Source: JAFDWI01 sp964544305 (GTDB taxonomy: Bacteria; Actinomycetota; Acidimicrobiia; Acidimicrobiales; Iamiaceae). Taken from it: a stretch of DNA of 64,000 nucleotides. The notes under the pieces were generated by a model that was given only the letters and a program-made list of their open reading frames with translations, was not told the origin of the DNA and made no database searches. The translations under genes were made by a program, and so were the position numbers. Location of the stretch: assembly GCA_964544305.1 (NCBI GenBank), contig CAZJAZ010000002.1:1-64000 (forward strand), given 5' to 3'. Positions 25,356 through 33,921 of this stretch are shown here, piece after piece; the first letter of the stretch is position 1, and each line of letters begins with the position of its first letter.

Positions 25356-26324
25356 ATGACCAATTTTGATTCCAATGTTGTTCCAAGTGCATGTGACCAG
25401 CTCATTGCAAACATTGAAAGGGTCATTGTCGGCAAGCGCGAGACGACACGACTTGCCGTCGTCGCTTTGATAACCGGTGGGCATTTACTCATTGAAGACG
25501 TGCCAGGCGTGGGGAAGACCACCTTGGCGAAAGCTCTGGCCCGATCGATCGACGGCACCTTCGGTCGTATCCAGTTCACACCCGACCTCCTTCCAAGCGA
25601 CGTCGTGGGTGTCAATGTTTGGGAACGGGCGAACGACCAATTCACGTTTCGCCCTGGACCTATTTTCGCCAACATTGTGGTCGCAGATGAACTCAACAGG
25701 GCATCACCCAAAGTGCAAAGCGCACTGCTTGAGGCCATGGCCGAACGGCAAGTCACCATTGACGGAACGACGCGCCACCTTGGTGCACCCTTCCTCGTCC
25801 TCGCGACCGAGAATCCCATTGACCACGAAGGGACCTATCCTCTCCCTGAAAGTCAACTTGATCGCTTCGCGATGCGCATTGCGATTGGTTACCCACACGC
25901 ACACGCTGAGATTTCATTGCTCCAAGGCATCGGGGGCACCGACGAGCTCGAGCAACTGAAACCGATGCTGTCGACCACTGACGTGGTGGCACTTTCCGAA
26001 ATCGTTGCAAAGACACAAGTTGCCCCTGAGTTACATGAATATTTAGTCGCGATTGCACAAGCAACGCGAGATCATCCATTCGTGCGTTTAGGCATGTCAC
26101 CTCGAGCAACGCTGACACTCCAGCACGTGGCACGCGGCTTTGCGGTCGTTCAGGGTCGCCATTTCGTTACCCCAGACGATATTCGAGACATGCTCGTCCC
26201 AGTTGTCGCGCATCGCCTGGTCCTTAACCCGGACGCCCGGCACCATGCCATCACGCCAGCGCAAATCTTGACCGAGATTGTTGCACAACTTGCGGTGCCA
26301 CGCGGCGTATCTGAGATCACATGA
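25356..26324 (+). CDS. MoxR-family AAA+ ATPase
   Basis: AAA+ chaperone-like ATPase of 322 residues. The Walker A motif is EDVPGVGKTTLAKAL (residues about 47-61), the Walker B region NIVVADELNRASPKVQSALL, with sensor-type ATENPIDHEGTYPLPESQLDRF downstream. MoxR proteins usually mature or insert partners made from adjacent DUF58 and transglutaminase genes, as here, but the substrate is unknown. It follows a GAGG-rich leader and overlaps the next gene by ATGA. Confidence 0.93.
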   Translation: MTNFDSNVVPSACDQLIANIERVIVGKRETTRLAVVALITGGHLLIEDVPGVGKTTLAKALARSIDGTFGRIQFTPDLLPSDVVGVNVWERANDQFTFRPGPIFANIVVADELNRASPKVQSALLEAMAERQVTIDGTTRHLGAPFLVLATENPIDHEGTYPLPESQLDRFAMRIAIGYPHAHAEISLLQGIGGTDELEQLKPMLSTTDVVALSEIVAKTQVAPELHEYLVAIAQATRDHPFVRLGMSPRATLTLQHVARGFAVVQGRHFVTPDDIRDMLVPVVAHRLVLNPDARHHAITPAQILTEIVAQLAVPRGVSEIT

Positions 26325-27430
26325 CTCGGGGCGCCATCGCAGCACTCATTGCCGCTGTTGCGATTCTTGCCACCGGGCGCATTCTTGGGATCGCTGAGTT
26401 CGTCGGCCTGGGCATCGGATGGATCCTGCTGCTTGCCATCGCATTCGTATGGACACGAGTGCGAAAAGATGCCCATCACTGTCATCGGCGAATAAATCCT
26501 GGCACCGTCTACGTCAACGAAGACTTCGAGATTCAGGTGACGGTCACGAATCCAACTCGTCGCGCGACTGGTCTTGTCCAGCTCATCGACCCAGTCGTAC
26601 AGCCCGGTCAGGACGCCTTACACGCATCGCTTGGAATCCCCCCACTCGCCCCTGGCGAGCAATGGACCAATTCTTTTTCGCTCCGGGCAAATGTCCGTGG
26701 CCCCATGCGGATTGGTCCAATGACTGCAACCTCGACGGACCCGTGCGGACTTATTCGACGCACACGACAAATTGTTGCACCGACGGAAGTTCTCGTGCTT
26801 CCAATGATCGAGCAGGTATCTGCCCCGTGGTTTTGGGTCGGCGAGAGCGAACGTGTCGGCGCAGCTCGACCGACCTTGTCTGGAACCGAGTTCGTTTCAT
26901 TGCGCGAGTACATCTCTGGAGACGACCCGCGGAAGGTTCATTGGCCATCGAGCGCAAAGCTTGATTCACTCGTCGTCAAAATTGATGAGTCGCCGCTGGA
27001 TCGATTCTGTGTTGCGGTACTTGATGATCGATCAAGCGTCCACGATGCGTCATCGTTTGAACGGGCCATATCGGCTTGCGCAAGTGTTTTGGTTGCCGCA
27101 AAGAACGACGGAATGCAACTCCAACTGATGACGTCGAGCGGATTTCGCTCGGGTGGGGGTTCAACGAACACGCAGTTGACACCCGCATTGCATCACCTCG
27201 CGCGCATCGACCTTCAGTCCACAACCGACGTCGTCGTGTTCACTGAACGCCAGCCGGTTGTGCTGTTCACCACCTCAAGGGGATGCGCCTCATTTCAGGA
27301 CGTACCCACTGGTTCAAAGTTCGTGGTGTTTGGTACACCGCCAGCAGCCTGGCAGGCACCAATGGACGTCGATGTGATCGAAGTTTCTGCATCGCACTCG
27401 TTTGCGCGTGCGTGGGGTGAACATCAATGA
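26321..27430 (+). CDS. DUF58-domain membrane protein
   Basis: A 369-residue protein with two N-terminal membrane segments (IAALIAAVAILATGRILGIA and FVGLGIGWILLLAIAFVW) and a cytoplasmic DUF58 region bearing the signature SLREYISGDDPRKVHWPSSA. The middle part is beta-rich and may be a MoxR client or adaptor. It sits between moxR and the transglutaminase-like gene with 4-base overlaps on both sides, the classic three-gene set. Confidence 0.9.
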   Translation: MTRGAIAALIAAVAILATGRILGIAEFVGLGIGWILLLAIAFVWTRVRKDAHHCHRRINPGTVYVNEDFEIQVTVTNPTRRATGLVQLIDPVVQPGQDALHASLGIPPLAPGEQWTNSFSLRANVRGPMRIGPMTATSTDPCGLIRRTRQIVAPTEVLVLPMIEQVSAPWFWVGESERVGAARPTLSGTEFVSLREYISGDDPRKVHWPSSAKLDSLVVKIDESPLDRFCVAVLDDRSSVHDASSFERAISACASVLVAAKNDGMQLQLMTSSGFRSGGGSTNTQLTPALHHLARIDLQSTTDVVVFTERQPVVLFTTSRGCASFQDVPTGSKFVVFGTPPAAWQAPMDVDVIEVSASHSFARAWGEHQ

Positions 27431-29601
27431 AGGTTCCTCGGCACGTGGCGCTCGCGTCGATGAGCCTTGCCGTCGTATTTGGGTTCGCACGAGTGTTCAC
27501 CGGTTGGACATTTCTCATTCCACTTGGAATCGCCACGATCATGGCGCACCTGTGCGCGTCGGCCAGCCGTTCGCTGCCACGCGGCCTCGCGACATTGGCA
27601 ATGTGCGTGGCAGGGTGGGTCATTTGTGTGGGAAGTGCTCTCCCATCGACGTTCGCGCTTCCCACCGGGTTGACGTTGAAACATATTGGGGATGCCATCC
27701 ACGACGCGCAAGCCGTGCTCACCCATGGCACTGCTCCGACTCCCACAAACGCGGGTTTGATTCTCATTTCCTGTATCGCACTGTGGTGCGCAGCATGGAG
27801 CGCCGACCGGCTGAACTTTCACTATCACACGTACACCGAGGCGATCGCGCCGCCAACGACCATATTCTTGGTCGTCACGTTGCTTGCCGGCCCAAACATG
27901 CGTTGGGTGAGCGCCGGTCTGTTTGCTCTCAGCGTTTGCACACACTTTCTTGTTGGTCGAGCAGCCAGGCATGGTGCGAACGCAACCGAGCGACGGCGGC
28001 TTGTGATGAGCGGTGGTGCCATGTGTCTTGTCGCCATCGTTTGTGGGCTGGGGGCTGCATCCCAAGTACCCGCACTTCACAATGAAGGGCTCATCGCAAT
28101 TCGCTCCAACGTTCGTGACGGGCCTCCACGTTCGGTGGTCAGCCCACTTGTTGATATTCGTTCGAGGTTGGTGAACCAGTCCAACGTGGAGTTATTCCGG
28201 GTCACATCCGATCGTCCGATGTACTGGCGACTCATGACGCTTGACACATTTGACGGGGTTGTGTGGTCGTCAAACCAGCGTTATCGCAGGACAGGAGCCG
28301 GCCTCAATAGCGGAGACGTTGACATTGCATCCAGCTCGTCTCGCGTGCGGGCACGTTATGCAATTGACAATTTAGATGGACCGTGGGCGCCTGCCGCGTA
28401 CCGGCCAACTTCTCTTTCCGGCACCCACGAATTGCTCTGGGACGAGGCCGGTTCGACGCTGATTGTGAAGGCCTCACGCGGCTCGGTTCATGGTCTTGCC
28501 TACCAAGTCACATCAGAGGTTCCAAAGGTCAATGTGCAAACGGCACGACAAGCGACATCCACAGCACCCCAACGCAGTGATCTTTCCCTTCCCAAAGATT
28601 TCCCCCACGATCTTGTGCGACTCGCACACCAAATCACTGACCAATCGCAATCGCCCTATGACAAAGCATTGGCGCTACAAAACTATTTTCGCAACAATCC
28701 GCATTTTGTGTACACGACATCGATTCCTCCCGGCGAAAGTACCGATGCCATCCGCTCATTCTTGCTGTCAGGGAAAGGGTTTTGTGAACAGTTTGCTGGC
28801 ACCTACGCGGCACTCGCCCGAGCGGTGGGCCTTCCCACGCGCCTCGCCGTCGGATTCACCAGTGGGAACCAAGTCGGCGACCAGTACACGGTGTTTGGAC
28901 ACAATGCTCATGCGTGGCCGGAGGTTTATTTTGATGATCTCGGTTGGTTGGCATTCGAACCGACACCCGGTCGATCAAATCCAACCGCGACAAGCTATAC
29001 CGGCGTCAACCCAAGCGAACACGCAAGCCCCCAAGTAACGGTAACAACAACGCAGCCGACAACCTCTTCGCCATCCTCAACGGTGCCACCAACTCCCTCG
29101 CCATCGACTGCTCCCCTCCCAACAATTGCGCCGAAGTCCCCCACGCCCGCTCGTGCGGCCGCACCCAATCCGCTCCTAAGGAGATGGATCGGACTTGGTC
29201 TTTGCTTTGTTATCGCCCTCGTTCTTCTTCCCGTCGCTCATCTCGTACAGCGGTATGCCCGACGCAAGCGATCGACGACAGATGCACAGTGGATTCTACT
29301 TTATTGGAACGAAGTCATCGACGCGTTCCGATGCATTGAATTCCGGCGCTTGCCATCCGAGACTGATCGAGATCTTGGGAAACGACTCGTCCAGCGCCTC
29401 GAGAATTTGCCTGGCGCCGATTGTGGCATCATGCCTGCAACGCAGCTTGCCTCACTCGCCACCATTGCCGCGTGGGGACCGTCAACGCTCAGCGACGTTG
29501 ACGTTGTGATTGCCCAAGAGCACGCTCGGGTGTTGTGTGCGGTTGCCCGCACGCAACGAACGTGGTGGTCAACGGTGCGCCACTGGTTTACGGTTCCTTA
29601 A
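27427..29601 (+). CDS. TgpA-like membrane protein with extracytoplasmic transglutaminase domain
   Basis: A 724-residue protein: about five to seven N-terminal membrane segments (residues about 5-215, DUF3488-like), an extracytoplasmic transglutaminase-like domain, a Thr/Pro/Ser-rich linker near 540-580, one more membrane segment (WIGLGLCFVIALVLLPVAHL), and a cytoplasmic tail. The catalytic cysteine is Cys453 in GKGFCEQFAGTY and the histidine is His495 in HNAHAWPEVYF, followed by DDLGWLAFEPTPG. Such proteins may act in envelope processing. It overlaps the convergent DUF3040 gene by 14 bases. Confidence 0.92.
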   Translation: MKVPRHVALASMSLAVVFGFARVFTGWTFLIPLGIATIMAHLCASASRSLPRGLATLAMCVAGWVICVGSALPSTFALPTGLTLKHIGDAIHDAQAVLTHGTAPTPTNAGLILISCIALWCAAWSADRLNFHYHTYTEAIAPPTTIFLVVTLLAGPNMRWVSAGLFALSVCTHFLVGRAARHGANATERRRLVMSGGAMCLVAIVCGLGAASQVPALHNEGLIAIRSNVRDGPPRSVVSPLVDIRSRLVNQSNVELFRVTSDRPMYWRLMTLDTFDGVVWSSNQRYRRTGAGLNSGDVDIASSSSRVRARYAIDNLDGPWAPAAYRPTSLSGTHELLWDEAGSTLIVKASRGSVHGLAYQVTSEVPKVNVQTARQATSTAPQRSDLSLPKDFPHDLVRLAHQITDQSQSPYDKALALQNYFRNNPHFVYTTSIPPGESTDAIRSFLLSGKGFCEQFAGTYAALARAVGLPTRLAVGFTSGNQVGDQYTVFGHNAHAWPEVYFDDLGWLAFEPTPGRSNPTATSYTGVNPSEHASPQVTVTTTQPTTSSPSSTVPPTPSPSTAPLPTIAPKSPTPARAAAPNPLLRRWIGLGLCFVIALVLLPVAHLVQRYARRKRSTTDAQWILLYWNEVIDAFRCIEFRRLPSETDRDLGKRLVQRLENLPGADCGIMPATQLASLATIAAWGPSTLSDVDVVIAQEHARVLCAVARTQRTWWSTVRHWFTVP

Positions 29602-29965
29602 AGCGGTCACGCAGGCGGTCTTGTTGGTCGGCAAGGTACCCACGAAAAGCGCCATTTGACCCGTGATTGCGATAATGCTGCCACCCGGCCCGACCTAACT
29701 TTGACGCGTTGCGCTCAAACCACAATGCAGCCACCAACATGACCAAGAATCCGCTAAAGGCAACAAAAAAACTTGATGCTGTTGCAAGCGCCACAATCAA
29801 AATTGCGACCCCAACCACAAAGAGGACACTCGCCCGCTTCATCTGCCCCAAGGCGTGGCTCCACAGGGTCGTGTTCTCAAGTTCACCAGCCAACTGCGGG
29901 TCGCGTTCGTGGAAGTCGGCGGCGATTTGATCAAGAATTCGCTGTTCTTCTTCGGAAAGAGGCAC
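29588..29965 (-). CDS. DUF3040 membrane protein
   Basis: A 125-residue protein typical of actinomycetes. It begins with the DUF3040 motif MPLSEEEQRILDQIA, then has a membrane hairpin (SVLFVVGVAILIVALATA and FFVAFSGFLVMLVAALWF) and a basic C-terminal tail. It appears to start with GTG at 29965. The 3' end overlaps the transglutaminase gene on the other strand by 14 bases. The function is unknown. Confidence 0.88.
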   Translation of the reverse strand: MPLSEEEQRILDQIAADFHERDPQLAGELENTTLWSHALGQMKRASVLFVVGVAILIVALATASSFFVAFSGFLVMLVAALWFERNASKLGRAGWQHYRNHGSNGAFRGYLADQQDRLRDRFKEP

Positions 29966-30030
29966 CTGCTACTCCCATTTTCACGGCCCTTGAAGGCGCC
30001 CACTTAGTCTCGCACATGAAATCGCGACCT

Positions 30031-31293
30031 TCAACGCTTGGATCCCCATTGTTGGTCCCCTCGCTTTCGAACCCCGATCCGACCTTTTGAAAGAAGCGTT
30101 GCTGATGCGATTGCGTCGGGGCCAAACCGGTCACGAATCGCATTCACGGCATCGGAAGCATCGTGACGATCTGTGGAAGCGAGCTCATCGAACGAAAGTT
30201 GATGGTGTCCAAGCGGTTCAGTCAATCCACTTGCGCTCACACCAATTAGTCGCACCCCGTCAATGCGCTCGATCCGATCGAAGAGTTCACAGGCGATCGG
30301 GATGATGCGCGTTGCCGTGTCGGTGTGTTCGGCCAAGGTGATCGATCGGGTAACGGTTTGAAAGTTTGCGAAGCGAACCTTGACGGTGATGGTGCGTGCT
30401 GCCATGTTCTTCTCATGGAGCCGTCGAGCCGTCGCATCGCCGAGGCGCATGATTTCGGTTCGAATCTGCTTTTCGTCGGCGAGATCGACCGGATAGGTCT
30501 CTTCATGCCCAATCGATTTTGGCGCGAGGTCCGCGACGACTTCTCGGTCGTCGATTCCGTGCGCCAGATTCCAAATCTGCCTGCCTGCGGCAACCCCAAT
30601 TCGACGCTCAAGGACGGCACATGGCAGCGCTGCCACATCACCAACGGTGGCAACTCCGAGTGCTTCAAGTTGGCGTGCAGTTGCTGGTCCAACCCCCCAC
30701 AGTGACCGAACCGGCTGCGGGTGCAGAAACGAAATCTGGTCGTGCTCGGGGATACAAACGACTCCCGCACCCGGTGCAGGACCGTTCCCTGGCCTTCCGA
30801 CAACAGGCTTGGCGACCTTCGACGCGAGCTTTGCGATGAGTTTTGATGGGCCAATTCCGGCGGCGCACCAAAGTCCTTGCTCGTCGAAGATGCGTTGGCG
30901 AAGCCGAGTTGCAACCTGTGTCGGGCTCGTGTCGCCGTGCAAGACACCGGAAATATCGCAGAAGGCCTCGTCAAGTGAAAGGGGTTCGACGAGGGGTGTG
31001 ACATCGCGGACCACCGACATGATACTTGCGCTCAGAGCGGCGTAATAGGCATGGTCACCGTGAATAAACACGGCGTCTGGACACAACCGCTTTGCTTTCG
31101 AAGAAGACATCGCTGAGAAAATTCCATACGAGCGTGCCTCGTATGACGCGGCCGCAACCACGCCGCGTGGCCCATCGCCCCCAACCACCACCGGTTGACC
31201 CGCAAGTTCAGGATGTCGAAGCAACTCAGCAGACGCGAAAAATGCATCCATGTCGACATGGAGAATCCAGCGATCGTGGCGACGATTCGTCAC
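30031..31293 (-). CDS. dinB: DNA polymerase IV (Y family)
   Basis: Translesion DNA polymerase. The 420-residue product has the palm motifs ILHVDMDAFFASAE (Asp14) and EPLSLDEAFCDISG, the helix-hairpin-helix region RSLWGVGPATARQLEALGV, and a little-finger domain. The C-terminus ends in KRGDQQWGSKR and shows no clear QL-S/DLF beta-clamp motif at the extreme end. It starts with GTG at 31293. No LexA-type box is seen in the 37 bases between it and the divergent gene at 31331, so SOS control is not evident. Confidence 0.95.
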   Translation of the reverse strand: MTNRRHDRWILHVDMDAFFASAELLRHPELAGQPVVVGGDGPRGVVAAASYEARSYGIFSAMSSSKAKRLCPDAVFIHGDHAYYAALSASIMSVVRDVTPLVEPLSLDEAFCDISGVLHGDTSPTQVATRLRQRIFDEQGLWCAAGIGPSKLIAKLASKVAKPVVGRPGNGPAPGAGVVCIPEHDQISFLHPQPVRSLWGVGPATARQLEALGVATVGDVAALPCAVLERRIGVAAGRQIWNLAHGIDDREVVADLAPKSIGHEETYPVDLADEKQIRTEIMRLGDATARRLHEKNMAARTITVKVRFANFQTVTRSITLAEHTDTATRIIPIACELFDRIERIDGVRLIGVSASGLTEPLGHHQLSFDELASTDRHDASDAVNAIRDRFGPDAIASATLLSKGRIGVRKRGDQQWGSKR

Positions 31294-31330
31294 TCGTCCA
31301 TTCTGACCGACACAGCGCTACGGTAGGGAC

Positions 31331-31633
31331 ATGTCGTCACCGACAACTCGGCCTCAAAATGCCGTCGCTTCCCAAAATGTGCGCATCCTTGCTTTTCTGT
31401 CGATTTGTGTTGGAGGATTGCTCGGTGGGCTCATCGGCTGGTCATTTGTCCGTTTGCAAATCAAAGGGAATGCGGAGACTTGGGCTGCGCTCGGAGCCCT
31501 TGGCGGTTCAATTTTGAGTGCGCTTGGCATTGCGGTCGTCGCAACGCTGGTCATGCGAGCAATGCGCGAATGGAATACCATCCAACGTGGCGTCAATCCA
31601 CGTACCGGCGAACCAATTAGGCCACGAGGCTGA
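31331..31633 (+). CDS. Small two-segment membrane protein, unknown function
   Basis: A 100-residue protein with a short polar start, two hydrophobic segments (ILAFLSICVGGLLGGLIGW and ALGGSILSALGIAVVATLVM) joined by a loop, and a basic C-terminal tail. I do not recognise a family. It is divergent from dinB and its 3' end overlaps the convergent PIG-L gene by 17 bases, which supports compact packing but not a function. Confidence 0.65.
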   Translation: MSSPTTRPQNAVASQNVRILAFLSICVGGLLGGLIGWSFVRLQIKGNAETWAALGALGGSILSALGIAVVATLVMRAMREWNTIQRGVNPRTGEPIRPRG

Positions 31634-32336
31634 TCCGACGAAACGATTCTGTTCGGTCAATGCCGCTACTGGCACGTCCTTCTCCTGCACGGCTCGACAC
31701 CAAATCATCAAGCCCTGACGCATTCGCCCCAATTTGTGTGTGATGACAACGCAAAGCTGCAACTTTGGTTTCAAGATGACCGTCGACATCGATCCACACG
31801 TCGCTCGACATGGTTCCGCTCAAGAGCACGGTCTCAACCTGATGTGGCGCGCCCGCATCAGGAAAATACAACGGTGCGGCCGCAGGGGCAATCGCATCAC
31901 ACATTGCCATTCCGACCTCTCGATGATCTCGATGGTTGATGTAACCCGAACCGATGAATACGGCGGTCGGATCGTGACCGAACACAACTTCAGGGCACCA
32001 GGTTCGAATATGCCCGACGAGTCGTGACCGCACTTGTCGATCATTTTCTATCTCGCCATCCAAATAGCCCAGAAGGTCGACCGCGGCAATTCCAAGGATC
32101 TCCGCGGCACGATCAACCTCGGCCAGTCGAGTACTCGACACCACGCTCGGGTCCGCGTGTTTTTCATGGCTGCCCTTGTCTCCTTGCGTGCACACCACAA
32201 GTTTGATTGCACAGCCTTTTGCTGACCACCGCGCAAGCGTGGCGCCGCAGGCAATTTCAGCATCGCCGGGATGAGCAAAGATTGCCATGGCCCGATTAGG
32301 TATTCGGTCGACGACACTTTGCACCCGAGTGAGCAT
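31617..32336 (-). CDS. PIG-L/LmbE-family deacetylase-like protein with altered AHPDD motif
   Basis: A 239-residue protein of the family that deacetylates GlcNAc-type substrates (MshB, Mca, BshB). The fold marks are clear: IFAHPGDAEIACGATLARW, VVCTQGDKGS and INHRDHREVG. In the zinc/catalytic motif AHPDD the first Asp, the usual general base, is Gly24, while His22 and Asp25 (metal ligands) remain. Activity may therefore be altered or lost. The ATG at 32336 is chosen because the motif then sits near residue 22, as in relatives. It is divergent from the inositol-phosphatase gene. Confidence 0.82.
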   Translation of the reverse strand: MLTRVQSVVDRIPNRAMAIFAHPGDAEIACGATLARWSAKGCAIKLVVCTQGDKGSHEKHADPSVVSSTRLAEVDRAAEILGIAAVDLLGYLDGEIENDRQVRSRLVGHIRTWCPEVVFGHDPTAVFIGSGYINHRDHREVGMAMCDAIAPAAAPLYFPDAGAPHQVETVLLSGTMSSDVWIDVDGHLETKVAALRCHHTQIGANASGLDDLVSSRAGEGRASSGIDRTESFRRISLVA

Positions 32337-32387
32337 ACCGAGCGCGACAAATCGGACGCGATGATGTTCAACCGGCAAGCTAGATGC

Positions 32388-33200
32388 ATGGAACTTTCCA
32401 CTCTTGGCGACGTCGCCGAACATGCAGCTCGACAAGGTGCCAGAATCATCACCGAATCCCTGCACGACGGCATTGCAATCGCTGCAACCAAGTCGACGCC
32501 GACAGACCTGGTAACCACAACCGACCGCTTGGTTGAAACACGTATTATTGACCTACTCCTGGCGCACGACCCCAATGCGTCGATCATTGCGGAAGAGTCC
32601 GGCCAGCACGTTGGCACGAGCGCTCTTCAATGGATTGTTGATCCCATTGATGGCACAACCAATTTCGTCTATGGAATTTCTGGCTACAACATTTCGATTG
32701 CGGTTTCACTCGACGGTGAAGTCGTTGCCGGTGTGGTGTACGACCCGACTCGTGGCGAGTGTTTCCGAGCGACTCGAAACAACGGTGCAACATGTAACGC
32801 GAAACCGATCGCCGCGCGACAATCCGTTGACCTTTCCCAAGCTCTTGTGGGAACCGGATTTTCGTACAACGCGGACCGACGACGCGCGCAAGCTCGCGTC
32901 GTCACCGAGATAATTGGTTCCATCCGTGATATTCGTCGGCAAGGTGCGGCCGCGCTCGATCTGTGTTCGGTCGCGGCGGGGCGACTCGACATCTACTTCG
33001 AATCAGGTTTGCAACCTTGGGACCTCGCAGCCGGTGCCCTCATTGCGACCGAAGCCGGAGCGATAGTCTCCGGACTCTATGACGAAGCGCCAAGTAACGA
33101 ACTCGTTATCGCCGCCCACCCGAAACTTTTCGATGAATTCCAAGCGATCTTGCGTGAACTCGATGAGCGTGGCGAAGAAGTTCTCGACCCATCCGCGTAA
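32388..33200 (+). CDS. Inositol monophosphatase family protein
   Basis: A 270-residue Mg-dependent sugar phosphatase-fold protein. Metal-binding motifs are IIAEESG, DPIDGTTNFVYG and the C-terminal LQPWDLAAGALIATEAG. Substrates in this family include inositol phosphates, histidinol phosphate, fructose bisphosphate and PAP, and sequence alone does not choose among them. The ATG at 32388 begins the family alignment. It is 51 bases from the divergent PIG-L gene and 29 bases upstream of the response regulator. Confidence 0.88.
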   Translation: MELSTLGDVAEHAARQGARIITESLHDGIAIAATKSTPTDLVTTTDRLVETRIIDLLLAHDPNASIIAEESGQHVGTSALQWIVDPIDGTTNFVYGISGYNISIAVSLDGEVVAGVVYDPTRGECFRATRNNGATCNAKPIAARQSVDLSQALVGTGFSYNADRRRAQARVVTEIIGSIRDIRRQGAAALDLCSVAAGRLDIYFESGLQPWDLAAGALIATEAGAIVSGLYDEAPSNELVIAAHPKLFDEFQAILRELDERGEEVLDPSA

Positions 33201-33229
33201 TTGCGTCGTATTTTTGGCAGGCTAGAGGC

Positions 33230-33910
33230 GTGGGAACCCGCATCCTCACTGTCGAAGACGACGAACGCATCAGAACCGCGGTCAAGCTTGCCCTCGAAAG
33301 CGAGGGGTGGGCGGTAGAAGAGGCCGCCGCTGGATCTGAAGCTCTCGAACATTTCAATCAGCACCCCACAGACGTTGTTCTCATCGACATCATGCTGCCT
33401 GATATCGACGGCTTTGAAGTGTGCCGCGAGATACGCCGAGTCAGTGATGTCCCAATCGTCATGGTGACCGCACGCGACGATACCCACGACGTCGTTGCCG
33501 GACTTGAGGCAGGTGCCGACGATTACCTCACGAAGCCCTTTGCACCGAAGGAACTCTCGGCTCGTATTCGAGCGCTCCTGCGACGAGCACGCAGCATTGA
33601 AGTCGGAGCAACGCACTTACGTTTTGGTGACCTTGAGATTATTCCCGATGAAGGAACCGTGCGCCTTGCCGGAACCGAATTACATCTCACCAAGACGGAG
33701 TTCCGATTGCTTGTGGAACTCGCTTCAAACCCGGGTCGCGTATTTAGTCGAGAAGTACTCCTTGAAAAGGTTTGGGGATACGACTACTTCGGCGACGGTC
33801 GACTCGTTGATGTTCATGTGCGCCGATTGCGTACAAAAGTAGAAGCCGACCCAGCGAACCCACGCCATGTGGTGACCGTCCGTGGGTTGGGATACAAGCT
33901 GCAGTCGTAA
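33230..33910 (+). CDS. OmpR-family response regulator, MtrA-like
   Basis: A 226-residue two-domain regulator. The receiver domain has the acidic pair near residues 9-11, phospho-acceptor Asp53 (VLIDIMLPD), Thr in VTARDD and Lys in LTKPFAPKELSAR; the winged helix has TKTEFRLLVELASNPGRVFS and RLVDVHVRRLRTKVE. Similarity to MtrA is in both domains and in its partner set: histidine kinase and GerMN lipoprotein follow, matching mtrA-mtrB-lpqB. It starts with GTG at 33230. In mycobacteria MtrA controls division and wall genes; here targets are unknown. Confidence 0.9.
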   Translation: MGTRILTVEDDERIRTAVKLALESEGWAVEEAAAGSEALEHFNQHPTDVVLIDIMLPDIDGFEVCREIRRVSDVPIVMVTARDDTHDVVAGLEAGADDYLTKPFAPKELSARIRALLRRARSIEVGATHLRFGDLEIIPDEGTVRLAGTELHLTKTEFRLLVELASNPGRVFSREVLLEKVWGYDYFGDGRLVDVHVRRLRTKVEADPANPRHVVTVRGLGYKLQS

Positions 33911-33921
33911 ACTAACGAATT

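Noticed and set aside
31294..31330. A LexA box for dinB
   Set aside because: Only 37 bases separate dinB from the divergent gene, and no GAAC-N4-GTTC site is present.
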